Assembly (NCBI RefSeq): GCF_009696045.1
Contig: NZ_VUMT01000017.1
Location: forward strand, 1-50,746
DNA: 50,746 nucleotides
Source: Velocimicrobium porci
GTDB lineage: Bacteria; Bacillota; Clostridia; Lachnospirales; Lachnospiraceae
Direction of reading: 5' to 3'
Of this stretch, positions 15,712 to 24,733 are shown piece after piece; positions within the stretch are counted from its first letter, which is position 1, and every line of letters starts with the position of its first letter. Below the pieces are notes generated by a model, which did not search any database, was not told the DNA's origin, and saw only the letters and a program-made list of their open reading frames with translations. A program made the position numbers and the translations under genes.

Positions 15712-16320
15712 ATGGATCAGCAATTAAATGAACTTCAAGAAAAACTAAAAGATATATTAACAGAAAAACGATTCCTGCATACACTAGGAGTTTGTCATAC
15801 TGCTGCATGTCTAGCTATGTGTTATGGAGCTGATATAAAGAAAGCTTCTATTGCAGGAATTCTTCATGATTGCGCAAAATGTCTGCCTGATGAAGAAATA
15901 AAACGAAGATGCAAAGAATACCAAATTGATATGACAGATGTGGAAGAGAGAAATCCTTATCTGCTTCATGGAAAGTTGGGAGCTTATTATGCTAAAATAA
16001 ACTATGGAATTAAAGATTCTGATATTTTAAATGCAATCATTTATCATACAACCGGACGTCCTAACATGAGTTTATTAGAAAAAATTATCTTTATTGCAGA
16101 TTATATAGAAGCAGGCAGAAAAGAAATTTCGGGTTTATCTGAAATAAGAAATATTGTATTTCATGATTTAGATAAAGCAGTATATATGGCGTTAGAAAAT
16201 ACATTAAAATATTTGAATAAGCAGATTGCGAATGGTCAGCACAAAGAAATCGACAAAATGACTTTAAATGCTTATGAATACTATAAAAGCGGTATTATGG
16301 AACAGCAAAATGAAGAATAG
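15712..16320 (+). CDS. yqeK: HD-domain Ap4A hydrolase YqeK
   Basis: YqeK is an HD-superfamily symmetrical diadenosine tetraphosphatase. The protein (202 aa from ATG 15712; AGGAAAG upstream) has His in RFLHTLGV, the HD pair in GILHDCAK, a His in YLLHGKLGA and the block YHTTGRPNMSLLEKIIFIADYIE, all metal-site landmarks. A GTG at 15703 overlaps nadD and is less likely. It lies between nadD and rsfS in the usual order. Confidence 0.95.
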   Translation: MDQQLNELQEKLKDILTEKRFLHTLGVCHTAACLAMCYGADIKKASIAGILHDCAKCLPDEEIKRRCKEYQIDMTDVEERNPYLLHGKLGAYYAKINYGIKDSDILNAIIYHTTGRPNMSLLEKIIFIADYIEAGRKEISGLSEIRNIVFHDLDKAVYMALENTLKYLNKQIANGQHKEIDKMTLNAYEYYKSGIMEQQNEE

Positions 16321-16337
16321 AAATGCGAGGTTATAAA

Positions 16338-16694
16338 ATGAATGAATCAAAGGAAATGGTAAAACTTGCATATTCCGCAATGGAAGATAAAAAAGGTGAA
16401 GATATTCAAGTAATTGAAATTGGAACAATTTCTGTAATTGCAGATTATCTTATTATTTCAAATGGAACAAATGCTTCTCAAGTTCAGGCGATTGTAGATA
16501 ATGTAGAAGAAACTCTTTCAAAACATGGCTATGAACCAAAAAGAATAGAGGGAATTCGTAATTCCAGTTGGGTACTAATGGATTACGGTGATATCATTGT
16601 TCATGTATTTTCTGAAGAGGATCGTCTGTTTTATGACTTAGAACGAATTTGGAAAGATGGAAAAGTAGTTACAAAAGAAGAGCTTGGATTGTAA
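16338..16694 (+). CDS. rsfS: Ribosomal silencing factor RsfS
   Basis: RsfS binds L14 and blocks subunit joining when nutrients are scarce. The 118-aa protein has the Iojap-family blocks ADYLIISNGTNASQVQAIVD and SSWVLMDYGDIIVHVFSEEDR, the latter ending YDLERIW. GCGAGGT is spaced correctly for ATG 16338; the ATG at 16323 overlaps this site and is rejected. It is last in the obgE-rsfS cluster, with a terminator candidate downstream. Confidence 0.97.
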   Translation: MNESKEMVKLAYSAMEDKKGEDIQVIEIGTISVIADYLIISNGTNASQVQAIVDNVEETLSKHGYEPKRIEGIRNSSWVLMDYGDIIVHVFSEEDRLFYDLERIWKDGKVVTKEELGL

Positions 16695-16782
16695 AATCCT
16701 TTTATTGAAGCTTTAATATTTAATAAAAGAAATCGTTAGAATTAAAAAAGAGTCGGATACTAAAAAGTTTAGAATAGACGTT

Positions 16783-16822
16783 ACCCTCCAATGAAACTCG
16801 TGTCATTTGGAGGGTTTATTTT
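16783..16822 (+). terminator. Terminator between rsfS and lexA
   Basis: ACCCTCCAATGA (16783-16794) pairs with TCATTTGGAGGGT (16803-16815), with one unpaired T, followed by TTATTTTAT. It is T-rich on the plus side and so mainly serves rsfS. The convergent lexA ends just beyond and may use the same stem weakly. Confidence 0.75.
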
Positions 16823-16824
16823 AT

Positions 16825-17442
16825 CTATTGATATCGGCGGTATAATCCAATTACTTTTCCTAAAATCTCCACCTCTTCAACAATGATAGGATCCATATAA
16901 TCGTTTTCCGGTTGAAGACGAAACAGATTATCTTCTTTGTAAAATGTTTTTACAGTTACGGAATCATCAATTAAAGCAACAACCATTTCGCCATTTTCTG
17001 CAGTTGACTGTTTGCGAACGATAATATGGTCTCCGTCTAATATCCCTGCATTAACCATACTTTCCCCTTTTACTGCTAACATAAAAGACTCTCCTTTTGG
17101 AGTATCTTCTGCTAACAATGGGAAATATCCTTCAATATTTTCTACAGCTAAAATTGGCTGACCGGCAGTTACAGTTCCAATAATAGGAATATTAACTAAT
17201 TCTCTTCGTGTTAAATTAAAACTATCATCAACAATTTCTATTGCTCTTGGTTTCGTAGGATCCCGACGAATATATCCATTTTTTTCCAATGTTTCTAAAT
17301 GAGAATGTACAGAAGAAGTTGATTTCAAATTAACTGCTTCACAAATTTCACGAACAGCAGGTGGATACCCTTTGTTTATGATTTCAGTTTTGATATATTC
17401 TAAAATTTCTTTTTGCTTTGTACTTATCTTACCATAGCTCAT
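16825..17442 (-). CDS. lexA: SOS repressor LexA
   Basis: LexA represses DNA-damage genes and self-cleaves when RecA is activated. Starting at the ATG at 17442 (minus strand; GGAGGT upstream) it is 205 aa, the same length as B. subtilis LexA. The winged HTH covers about 1-70. The cleavage site is Ala93-Gly94 (GTVTAGQP), and the S24 catalytic pair is Ser128 (KGESMVNAG) and Lys165 (SVTVKTF). The frame extends upstream into the promoter region, but that part holds the promoter and operator and is not coding. Divergent from a yneA-like gene, with LexA boxes between them. Confidence 0.97.
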   Translation of the reverse strand: MSYGKISTKQKEILEYIKTEIINKGYPPAVREICEAVNLKSTSSVHSHLETLEKNGYIRRDPTKPRAIEIVDDSFNLTRRELVNIPIIGTVTAGQPILAVENIEGYFPLLAEDTPKGESFMLAVKGESMVNAGILDGDHIIVRKQSTAENGEMVVALIDDSVTVKTFYKEDNLFRLQPENDYMDPIIVEEVEILGKVIGLYRRYQ

Positions 17443-17480
17443 AATGCTACCTCCAACCATGTGTTTTCTATACTGCCTAT

Positions 17481-17510
17481 AGTATAACACAAAGAATATG
17501 GTCGTGTCAA
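17481..17510 (-). promoter_or_regulatory. lexA promoter
   Basis: Read on the minus strand: TTGACA (17510-17505), 18 bp and TATACT (17486-17481). A LexA box overlaps the -35, giving autorepression. Confidence 0.8.
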
Positions 17511-17521
17511 ACGAATGTTCT
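17508..17521. promoter_or_regulatory. LexA operator box 1
   Basis: CAAACGAATGTTCT matches the Gram-positive LexA (DinR) pattern CGAAC-N4-GTTCG with one mismatch in each half. It overlaps the lexA -35. Confidence 0.75.
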
Positions 17522-17539
17522 GTTTTTTGCAAAATAATC

Positions 17540-17568
17540 TTGACAGAGGAACAAACATTCGCTATACT
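17540..17568 (+). promoter_or_regulatory. Promoter of the yneA-like gene
   Basis: TTGACA (17540-17545), 17 bp and TATACT (17563-17568). LexA box 2 lies inside the spacer, so repression would block polymerase directly. Confidence 0.85.
17548..17561. promoter_or_regulatory. LexA operator box 2
   Basis: GGAACAAACATTCG matches CGAAC-N4-GTTCG with one mismatch per half. It occupies the spacer of the yneA-like promoter. Confidence 0.8.
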
Positions 17569-17573
17569 AAGAA

Positions 17574-17587
17574 CAAACAAATGTTCC
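17574..17587. promoter_or_regulatory. LexA operator box 3
   Basis: CAAACAAATGTTCC matches the LexA pattern with one mismatch per half. It lies just downstream of the expected start site of the yneA-like transcript. Confidence 0.75.
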
Positions 17588-17620
17588 GAAAATATATTCG
17601 TTGAATTTTGGAGGTTTACT

Positions 17621-17914
17621 ATGAGAAAGAAAATAACTTTTACCCTAATTATGATATTTTTTACGGCTCTTTTTATTACGCTATTTATTATTTCTGAGCC
17701 GGCAATTGCTTCTTTTTCTGGAGAAAAAGAAAAAGTAATTATCTGCGTTGAAATAAAAGAAGGTGACACCCTTTGGAAGATTGCGGAACAATATTACACA
17801 GATGATTATAAAACGATGAATCTCTATATTAGAGAAATAAAAAAATGCAATGGAATTACAGAACATATTAAAGTAGGGCAAAAAATATTAATCCCACATT
17901 ACATAACAACATAA
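17621..17914 (+). CDS. LysM protein, YneA-like SOS cell-division suppressor
   Basis: The 97-aa product has an N-terminal membrane anchor (about 5-26), a short linker and a LysM peptidoglycan-binding domain (about 42-95; [17 protein letters not shown] ... VGQKILIP). This is the architecture of YneA, the LexA-controlled inhibitor of division made divergently from lexA in Bacillus. The ATG at 17621 follows GGAGGT. A longer frame from 17498 runs through the promoter and operators and is not used. The assignment as a division suppressor is inferred from architecture, position and the LexA boxes; sequence similarity in this family is low. Confidence 0.85.
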   Translation: MRKKITFTLIMIFFTALFITLFIISEPAIASFSGEKEKVIICVEIKEGDTLWKIAEQYYTDDYKTMNLYIREIKKCNGITEHIKVGQKILIPHYITT

Positions 17915-18025
17915 AAAACTAGGCAGAAAAGAAACCAATACATAGCATAATATGACACATTTTTAACACTTTTTACAAATAGTATTATTGATAGGTTACG
18001 AAAATTTAGATAAAGGTGGTTAAAA

Positions 18026-20239
18026 ATGAACAAAACAGTTGGTTTAATGTGTACACAAGAGAAAAAGCAAATAATAGGAAATTTTACAAAATTAGTCATA
18101 TCCATTTTCTTTTTACTTTTATTAGTCTTGTTTCCGATTGCAAAAGTATCAGCGGCAGGGCTTTCTATAAAATATGATGGAAAAACAATTGATTATACAT
18201 CAACACAAGCCAAAGTGACTTTGGATGGGAAATCGGTATCGCTTGGAGGAACACCTGGTATTATTATAGATGGAACTTGTTTGGTATCGTATAAAGAGGT
18301 ATTTCAAATTGGTTTAAAAGCTTCCTGTCAATATGACAGCAAGAATGGAACTATCACAATACGGCAATATGATACAACAATTCATATGACACTGGACAGT
18401 AAAACGGCTTATGTAAATGGTTTAAAAAAGACACTGGAAGTTGCACCTAAAAAAGTTACATTTAATGCAAAAAAAGTAACTAAAATTTATGTACCATCTC
18501 GGTTTGTTGCTGAAACGTTAGGATATTCTTATACATGGAATACTTCTAAAAAAACGGCTCAGATAGTTTCTCCATTTATCATTAGATATGATAAAGATTG
18601 GATTGTTTACAAAGGTACAAAAGGAAAAGTAACATTCAACAATAAATCTGTCAATCAGACAGATATGCCAAGTATCGTACTTGATGGTACTACGTTATTA
18701 CGAGCAAGTAAAGTAATAAAAGATACGCTTGGTGCGGAATATAAATATGACAGTGGAACTAAAAAAATAACGATTTCGAAAGATGATGTTTTGATTGAAA
18801 TGAAAGTGAATAGCAATCAGGCACTTGTAAATGGAAAAGCTAAAACAATGGGTACAAAAGCAAGACTTGTTACAAATAAGGCAACAAATAAAAGTTATAT
18901 TATGGTACCGGGAAGCTTTACTGTAAAAGAACTGGGATATTCTTATACATGGAATTCAGCTACAAAAACATCGGTTATCGAAAAAAAGAGTACAACTTAT
19001 TGTAGTTATGATTGGAGTTCTTCTTTAACGGAAGATAATATAGTTACTAGTGTATCCGCAAAATATAATGATTATAAAGATAGCATTGTGATTAAAGGAA
19101 AAGAAAATTTTCAATATACAGTGAGTCAATCTGATACAAAAAAGACACTATATATTGATATTCCAAATATTTATCAAAATTTTGAAGAAATTAGTCATTC
19201 TATTTCGGATGGTTACTTTATAAACTCATTAACAATTTCCAAAAAGGGAACCGGAATTCGGTTAACAGTAAAGAAGACAAGTAAAGCAAGCTATTATACA
19301 TCATGTTCCGGAAATACATTGTCTGTTATAATTTGCGAAAATAATTCTTCCAATCAATCAATAAGTGGTTATCAGTTGAAGATACCCGTACCAGATACAG
19401 TAGATTTTTCTGCAATAACGGATCAGGATCAATATTATAATAAAAAATTTATTATTACGATAAAGGGAAATTATAAATCATATTTTGATACACATCCAAT
19501 TACTTATGATTCGGCAATCGTTAGTAAAGTAGCAGTTTCTGTAACTTCTTCTAATAATACAAAAGTAACTGTTACTACCAAAAGATTATATGGATATAAG
19601 TATTTGGATTGTGGAAGCTATATAGGTGTGAAAATAGCAAATCCAAGTAAAATTTATAAAAATATTGTTGTCTTAGATGCTGGACATGGTGGAAAAGACA
19701 GTGGGGCAGTAAACTCTAAAAAAGCTGCCTATGAGAAAAATTTAAATTTAGAAATTATTTATGACAAAGCGAAAACATATTTTAATGCAAAAGATTCTGA
19801 AATAAAAGCTTACTGGACAAGAACAGATGATACTTTTGTAGAATTGTCAAAACGTGCAGAATTTGCCAAAAGTGTAGAAGCAGATTTATTTATTAGTCTT
19901 CATATGAATTCGGCAGGTTCAACCGCAAAAGGGTTGGAAGTTTTGTATGCTTCTAATAACAAAAACACAATGTCAGGATTAAATAGCAAAAAAATGGCTG
20001 AGATTTTTAAGCAACAGTTAATAGAAGATTTGAATATGACAGATCGAGGCGTAAAAGACAGAACGCGATTAATAGTATTATATAAAAATAGTGTGCCTTC
20101 TGTCCTAATTGAACTTGGCTTCATTTCCAATTCTTCTGATGTTGCAAAATTAGTAGATGATACTTTTCAAGAAAAAGCGGCAAAGGCTATTTATGATGCA
20201 GCGTTAACATGTTTTCAAAAATATCCGACAGGTCGATAA
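18026..20239 (+). CDS. Secreted N-acetylmuramoyl-L-alanine amidase with copper-amine-oxidase-N repeats
   Basis: This enzyme cuts the bond between MurNAc and the stem peptide of peptidoglycan. A signal peptide covers about 20-47 (ends KVSA). Two copper-amine-oxidase N-type domains follow (about 48-185 and 190-325), with the same signature GYSYTWN at residues 166 and 304. An AMIN-like domain (about 335-450) and a second beta-rich segment come next. The C-terminal Amidase_3 domain has zinc ligands His554 (DAGHGG), Glu570 and His626 (SLHMNS), and catalytic Glu696 (IELGF). AAAGGTGG precedes the start. It is followed 17 bp later by a GH10-like protein, so both probably act at the envelope. Confidence 0.93.
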   Translation: MNKTVGLMCTQEKKQIIGNFTKLVISIFFLLLLVLFPIAKVSAAGLSIKYDGKTIDYTSTQAKVTLDGKSVSLGGTPGIIIDGTCLVSYKEVFQIGLKASCQYDSKNGTITIRQYDTTIHMTLDSKTAYVNGLKKTLEVAPKKVTFNAKKVTKIYVPSRFVAETLGYSYTWNTSKKTAQIVSPFIIRYDKDWIVYKGTKGKVTFNNKSVNQTDMPSIVLDGTTLLRASKVIKDTLGAEYKYDSGTKKITISKDDVLIEMKVNSNQALVNGKAKTMGTKARLVTNKATNKSYIMVPGSFTVKELGYSYTWNSATKTSVIEKKSTTYCSYDWSSSLTEDNIVTSVSAKYNDYKDSIVIKGKENFQYTVSQSDTKKTLYIDIPNIYQNFEEISHSISDGYFINSLTISKKGTGIRLTVKKTSKASYYTSCSGNTLSVIICENNSSNQSISGYQLKIPVPDTVDFSAITDQDQYYNKKFIITIKGNYKSYFDTHPITYDSAIVSKVAVSVTSSNNTKVTVTTKRLYGYKYLDCGSYIGVKIANPSKIYKNIVVLDAGHGGKDSGAVNSKKAAYEKNLNLEIIYDKAKTYFNAKDSEIKAYWTRTDDTFVELSKRAEFAKSVEADLFISLHMNSAGSTAKGLEVLYASNNKNTMSGLNSKKMAEIFKQQLIEDLNMTDRGVKDRTRLIVLYKNSVPSVLIELGFISNSSDVAKLVDDTFQEKAAKAIYDAALTCFQKYPTGR

Positions 20240-20256
20240 TATAGAGGAGGTTTACT

Positions 20257-21732
20257 ATGAAAAAAAAGTCTTTAAGAATTTATTTAATGATATTAACTGT
20301 TTTTGTGCTGTCAACGATATGTATTAGTCCAAAGATTTACGCGAAAACGACTTCTAACGATAAAAAATCACCAAAGATATCAATTTCTTATTTTGTTTAT
20401 AATCAAAAAGCAAACGTAGCTGTTAAAGCAGTTGATAAAGAATCAGGTATTGATTCTATTATCTATTTAAAAGGAAAAGTGACGGATACCACTTCACCAA
20501 AATGGTCAAAAAATGCGAAAAAGGTTATAAATAATAAATTTACAGTTTCAGATGGAGGAACATATAGTGTTCTTGCAACAGATAGGGCTGGAAACAAAAC
20601 AGTTAAATCCATTAATATAAATGTTGAATTTAGAGCTGTTTGGATTTCTTATCTTGAATTCCAGAGTATTGCAAAAAATGAAATTGCATTTAAAAAAGCG
20701 GTAGATGAAATGTTTGATAATTGCCAAAAATGGAATATGAATGCTGTTGTTGTACAAGTGCGTGCATTTAGTGATGCAATGTATGACTCTTCCTATTTTC
20801 CATGGTCTAAATATGCTTCTGGAACATTGGGAAAAAATCCGGGATATGATCCACTGGAATATATGGTTGAAGCAGCCCATGAGAGAAATCTCGAGTTTCA
20901 TGCATGGATTAATCCATACCGTATTACAACAAGTGGAACGAATGTAAATAGCTTACCTGATAATCATCCAGCTAAAAAATGGCGTCAAAAGGAAGATAAA
21001 AAACGGAATGTGATAACTTATGCAAATGCACTTTATTATAATCCTGCTACGAAAGATGTTCAAAACTTAATTGTAAATGGCGTAAAAGAAATTGTTGATC
21101 ATTATGATGTAGATGGAATTCACTTTGATGATTATTTTTATCCAAATTTAGGTTCTTCCTATGCCAGCAAGTTTGATGCGGAAGAATACAGGGATTATAA
21201 AGAAGACTGTAAAAGAAATGGAAAGAAAGCTTCTGATATCGTTACATGGAGAAGAAACAATGTAAATAGTCTGGTAAAAGCAGTATATCAAACAGTAAAA
21301 GCTTCTGATTCCAATTGCGAGTTTGGAATTAGTCCACAGGGAAATATAAGTAATTTACTATCAAATCAAAGTTATTATGTTGACATAAAAACTTGGTTAT
21401 CTTCATCTGATTATGTAGATTATATTTGCCCTCAGATTTATTGGGGAATTCATCATAAAACAGCACCATTTGAAAAGAAAATGAATGAATTTCTTGATAT
21501 CCGAACAAGTGATACAGTAAAGGTATATATAGGACTTGCCGTGTATAAGTGTGGAAGTAAAGCTGATAAAAATGATACCGATTGGTCAACTTCTAATCAG
21601 GTTATCAGCGATCAGATTTTGCTTGGACGAAAATCTGGTCAGGTAGATGGATATATGTTTTTTAGATATGAGCAATTAAATGATAGTAAACGAGCAAAAG
21701 AACGAGCTAATTTATTAAAAATATTAAAGTGA
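20257..21732 (+). CDS. Secreted family 10 glycosyl-hydrolase-like protein (GHL10/DUF187)
   Basis: A signal peptide (about 1-30) is followed by an Ig-like domain (about 37-125). A TIM-barrel GHL10 domain (about 128-480) starts FRAVWISYLEF and has MNAVVVQVRAFSDAMYDS, FHAWINPYRI, DVDGIHFDDYFYP and DYICPQIYWGIHH. Members are thought to act on polysaccharide or denuded peptidoglycan glycan strands, though for this family the activity is mostly inferred. The acidic residues in HFDDY are catalytic candidates. GAGGAGG precedes the ATG. It is encoded just after the amidase, consistent with co-expression in wall remodelling. Confidence 0.88.
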   Translation: MKKKSLRIYLMILTVFVLSTICISPKIYAKTTSNDKKSPKISISYFVYNQKANVAVKAVDKESGIDSIIYLKGKVTDTTSPKWSKNAKKVINNKFTVSDGGTYSVLATDRAGNKTVKSININVEFRAVWISYLEFQSIAKNEIAFKKAVDEMFDNCQKWNMNAVVVQVRAFSDAMYDSSYFPWSKYASGTLGKNPGYDPLEYMVEAAHERNLEFHAWINPYRITTSGTNVNSLPDNHPAKKWRQKEDKKRNVITYANALYYNPATKDVQNLIVNGVKEIVDHYDVDGIHFDDYFYPNLGSSYASKFDAEEYRDYKEDCKRNGKKASDIVTWRRNNVNSLVKAVYQTVKASDSNCEFGISPQGNISNLLSNQSYYVDIKTWLSSSDYVDYICPQIYWGIHHKTAPFEKKMNEFLDIRTSDTVKVYIGLAVYKCGSKADKNDTDWSTSNQVISDQILLGRKSGQVDGYMFFRYEQLNDSKRAKERANLLKILK

Positions 21733-21737
21733 ATATA

Positions 21738-21766
21738 TGGAAATAAGTAATTTGTAGTGTTATACT
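21738..21766 (+). promoter_or_regulatory. Possible promoter of the GNAT gene
   Basis: TGGAAA (21738-21743), 17 bp and TATACT (21761-21766). The -10 is good and the -35 weak. Confidence 0.4.
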
Positions 21767-21810
21767 ATAAAAAGATATATTGTAAAATAAATAAAAAGGG
21801 AGCCAGTACA

Positions 21811-22389
21811 ATGGAACAACTTACTTTTAGAAATATGAAGTTTCGTGAGTTTGTAAGATTATATTATCATGATATGAACCGTGACTTTCCAAAGGACGAA
21901 ATCAGACCATTTTGGTCAATTGCACTGCTTTTGCTGAAAAAACAGTATTTATGTGCAGGTATTTGGAAAAAAGGAAAGCTAATTGCATATGCAAATCTTT
22001 TGCGCTCAAACTTAAGTCCATGTGCGATGTTAGATTATTTTGCCGTAATTCCATCGGAACGGAATGGAGGGTATGGGAGCAAATTTTTGACTGCGCTAAA
22101 GAAATATCCTCTTGATGGCATTATTTTAGAAACAGAAATGCCAGAAAAGGCAGTAGATGAGGCTGATAGAATAAAACGTGAACGCAGGATTGCATTTTAT
22201 GAGCGAAATGGAGCAAGAAGAACCAATGTAACAGGAACAGCATTTGATGTTTCTTATCATATTTTGTATTTACCGATTCAAAAAGATTATTCTGACAAGA
22301 AAATAAAGCATGAATTAGAACATATTTATCAACTAGCGGTACCAGAAAAAATGTATAAAAAGCATGTCCATATTTCTTTGAATAAATAG
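21811..22389 (+). CDS. GNAT-family acetyltransferase
   Basis: The 192-aa protein has the acetyl-CoA-binding motif A of GNAT enzymes: a beta strand DYFAVIPSE followed by R-N-G-G-Y-G (the R/QxxGxG signature), then a helix. A late FYERNGARR matches the usual C-terminal strand. The substrate cannot be predicted. AAAGGGA precedes ATG 21811; an upstream ATG at 21757 has no ribosome binding site. It stands between the wall enzymes and a phospholipid synthase with gaps on both sides. Confidence 0.85.
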   Translation: MEQLTFRNMKFREFVRLYYHDMNRDFPKDEIRPFWSIALLLLKKQYLCAGIWKKGKLIAYANLLRSNLSPCAMLDYFAVIPSERNGGYGSKFLTALKKYPLDGIILETEMPEKAVDEADRIKRERRIAFYERNGARRTNVTGTAFDVSYHILYLPIQKDYSDKKIKHELEHIYQLAVPEKMYKKHVHISLNK

Positions 22390-22511
22390 TACTAAAACAT
22401 TTAATAAATATTTTATATGGTTTTTAGAGTTATAGAATTGACAAATGAAAGTTTTTGGAATATAAAGGAAAGTGCTATAAATCATATGAGAAACAGAATG
22501 GAGAGAGTTCT

Positions 22512-23105
22512 ATGACAGAAACAAACGAAAAAGGAGAGTTATATAAATTTTCAATAAGAGAACAGCTTTTTACAATTCCTAATATTTTGAGTTATATTCG
22601 GCTTCTTTTGATACCAGTTATTATTTTTAAATATCTTCATGCAAGTTCTGTTAAAGATTATCGAATTGTGGCAGTTATTGTGGCAGTTTCAGGAATTACA
22701 GATATGCTTGACGGATTTATTGCAAGAAAACTTAACATGATAACTGAACTTGGAAAAGCATTAGATCCAGTGGCTGATAAATTGACACATATTGCACTAG
22801 TAATCTGCCTGTCTGTTCGCTATCGCTGGATGTTAAGTTTTTTAGCACTTGTAATTATAAAAGAAAGTTTTATGGGTATCATGGGAATTATTATGTTGAA
22901 AAAGAAGCAGAAAAAACTAGATGGAGCGAAATGGTTTGGAAAAGTAAGTACTGCTATTTTCGATTTCTTTATGGTTATTTTGATTTTATTTCCATCAATT
23001 CCAGAAAGTTATTCAATTGTTATGATAATGATTAGTGCAGTTTTTATGATTATTTCATTTATTGGTTATATTTTTGTTTTCCGAAAGATGTGGAAAGAAA
23101 ATTAA
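22512..23105 (+). CDS. pgsA: CDP-alcohol phosphatidyltransferase (PgsA-type)
   Basis: This membrane enzyme most likely joins CDP-diacylglycerol and glycerol-3-phosphate to make phosphatidylglycerol phosphate. The family signature DGxxARx8Gx3Dx3D is complete (DGFIARK...GKALDPVADK), and the N-terminal FTIPNILSYIRLLLIP is typical of PgsA. From ATG 22512 it is 197 aa with about five to six membrane segments. An earlier in-frame start at 22455 lacks support. A second PgsA could exist elsewhere, so the exact product (PG or another alcohol) is not certain. The spoIVA promoter lies directly at its 3' end. Confidence 0.88.
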   Translation: MTETNEKGELYKFSIREQLFTIPNILSYIRLLLIPVIIFKYLHASSVKDYRIVAVIVAVSGITDMLDGFIARKLNMITELGKALDPVADKLTHIALVICLSVRYRWMLSFLALVIIKESFMGIMGIIMLKKKQKKLDGAKWFGKVSTAIFDFFMVILILFPSIPESYSIVMIMISAVFMIISFIGYIFVFRKMWKEN

Positions 23106-23131
23106 TATATAGATGCCCCTTTGCATATACA
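23103..23131 (+). promoter_or_regulatory. Candidate sigma-E-type promoter of spoIVA
   Basis: TAATATA (23103-23109), 14 bp and CATATACA (23124-23131) resemble the mother-cell sigma-E consensus in spacing and in most positions. spoIVA is a known sigma-E target in Bacillus. The match is imperfect at two of eight -10 bases. Confidence 0.45.
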
Positions 23132-23177
23132 TATAAAAACAGAGATTGTTTTATTTTATTGCAAGGGGGAATTTTTT

Positions 23178-24653
23178 ATGGATACCTTTCATTTATACAA
23201 AGATATTCGGGCAAGGACAAATGGAGAAATTTATATTGGTGTTGTAGGTCCTGTACGGACGGGAAAATCTACTTTTATAAAACGTTTTATGGATCTTCTT
23301 GTTATTCCTAATATCGAAGATGTACATAATAAAGAGCGGGCAATTGATGAACTGCCACAATCTGCTGCCGGAAAAACAATTATGACAACAGAACCAAAAT
23401 TTATTCCAAAAGAAGCAGTTGAAATTGCCTTTGGTAATGATGCAAAAGCTTCTGTGCGTTTAATTGATTGTGTCGGATATATGGTAGAGGGTGCAGGTGG
23501 GCATATTGAGGATGATAAAGAACGTTTAGTAAAAACACCCTGGTTTGATCATGAGATACCATTTACAGAAGCAGCAGAATTGGGAACAAAAAAGGTTATT
23601 AATGATCACTCGACAATAGGAATTGTAATTACAACAGATGGAAGTTTTGGCGATATTCCAAGAACAAGCTATCAACCAGCAGAAGAAAAAACAATTGAAG
23701 AATTAAAAAAATTAAAGAAACCTTTTATCGTATTGTTAAACACAAACAAGCCTTATTCGGAAGAAGCTGTTAATTTAGCAAATGAACTGGCTCTAAAGTA
23801 TGATGTTACAGTATTGCCTACAAATTGTGAACAATTGCGAAAAGATGATATTCATATGATAATGGAACAAATATTGTCTGCGTTCCCAATTTCAAGATTA
23901 AATTTCTTTTTACCAAAATGGGCAGAAATGTTATCAAATGAACATTGGTTAAAAAAGAGCTTTATTGAATCGGTCCAAATATTATTGGAAAAGTTAACTT
24001 TAATTAAAGATGTAACACAAGAAAATCTCATGGTAGAGAATGAGTATATGAAACGTCTAAAACTTGATAAAATGCAACTTGAAAATGGAGAGGTTGATAT
24101 TCATGTAGATTTTGATGATCAATATTATTATCAAATATTAAGTGATATGATAGGTGTACCAATTGATGGAGAATATCAATTGATTTCTACTCTTCGGGAA
24201 CTGGCGAAAAAAAAGACTGAATATGAAAAGGTAGGAAATGCCTGCGAAGAAGTTCGTGTCAAAGGATATGGTGTTGTTACTCCATCACAGGAAGAAATTT
24301 CAGTTGAAACGCCGGAAGTAATCAAACATGGCAATAAATATGGTGTTAAAATTAGAGCAGTTGCACCTTCTATTCATATGATAAAAGCGAATATTGAAAC
24401 CGAAATTGCTCCTATTGTAGGAACGAAAGAACAGGCGGAAGATTTAATTCATTATATTGAAAGTAATTCTTCTAGCGTGGAAAACGGAATATGGGATACG
24501 AATATTTTTGGAAAATCTATAAAACAGTTAGTTGATGATGGTATACATACAAAAGTAAATAAACTTACAGATGAAAGCCAAATTAAATTACAAGAAACAA
24601 TACAAAAAGTGATTAATGATAGTAATGGCGGGCTTGTTTGCATTATTATATAA
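23178..24653 (+). CDS. spoIVA: Stage IV sporulation protein A (spore coat ATPase)
   Basis: SpoIVA polymerises around the forespore, using ATP, to form the basement layer of the coat. From ATG 23178 (AAGGGGGA upstream) it is 491 aa, the normal length. The N-terminal P-loop domain has GPVRTGKS (residues 24-31) and continues TFIKRFMDLLVIPNI. The middle and C-terminal regions carry the family patterns, ending in a hydrophobic GGLVCIII that matches the conserved SpoIVA tail. The downstream gene has its own promoter, so spoIVA is probably monocistronic. Its presence is good evidence for an endospore former. Confidence 0.97.
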   Translation: MDTFHLYKDIRARTNGEIYIGVVGPVRTGKSTFIKRFMDLLVIPNIEDVHNKERAIDELPQSAAGKTIMTTEPKFIPKEAVEIAFGNDAKASVRLIDCVGYMVEGAGGHIEDDKERLVKTPWFDHEIPFTEAAELGTKKVINDHSTIGIVITTDGSFGDIPRTSYQPAEEKTIEELKKLKKPFIVLLNTNKPYSEEAVNLANELALKYDVTVLPTNCEQLRKDDIHMIMEQILSAFPISRLNFFLPKWAEMLSNEHWLKKSFIESVQILLEKLTLIKDVTQENLMVENEYMKRLKLDKMQLENGEVDIHVDFDDQYYYQILSDMIGVPIDGEYQLISTLRELAKKKTEYEKVGNACEEVRVKGYGVVTPSQEEISVETPEVIKHGNKYGVKIRAVAPSIHMIKANIETEIAPIVGTKEQAEDLIHYIESNSSSVENGIWDTNIFGKSIKQLVDDGIHTKVNKLTDESQIKLQETIQKVINDSNGGLVCIII

Positions 24654-24681
24654 TTTTATTTTAGTGATAAGAGGTTCAAAT

Positions 24682-24733
24682 AGTTCCCTAAATTATAGTA
24701 CATTGCATGATGTCTATGGTAGGGAACTTTTTT
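24682..24733 (+). terminator. Terminator after spoIVA
   Basis: AGTTCCCTA (24682-24690) pairs with TAGGGAACT (24720-24728), and the loop holds further pairing (ATAG/CTAT). A run of T follows to 24733. Confidence 0.85.

Noticed and set aside
17498-17620. 41-residue extension of the yneA-like gene
   Set aside because: It reads through its own promoter and two operators; GGAGGT marks ATG 17621.
17443-17769. LexA with an extra 109 residues
   Set aside because: The extension covers the lexA promoter and LexA boxes and part of the opposite gene; the family starts at 17442.
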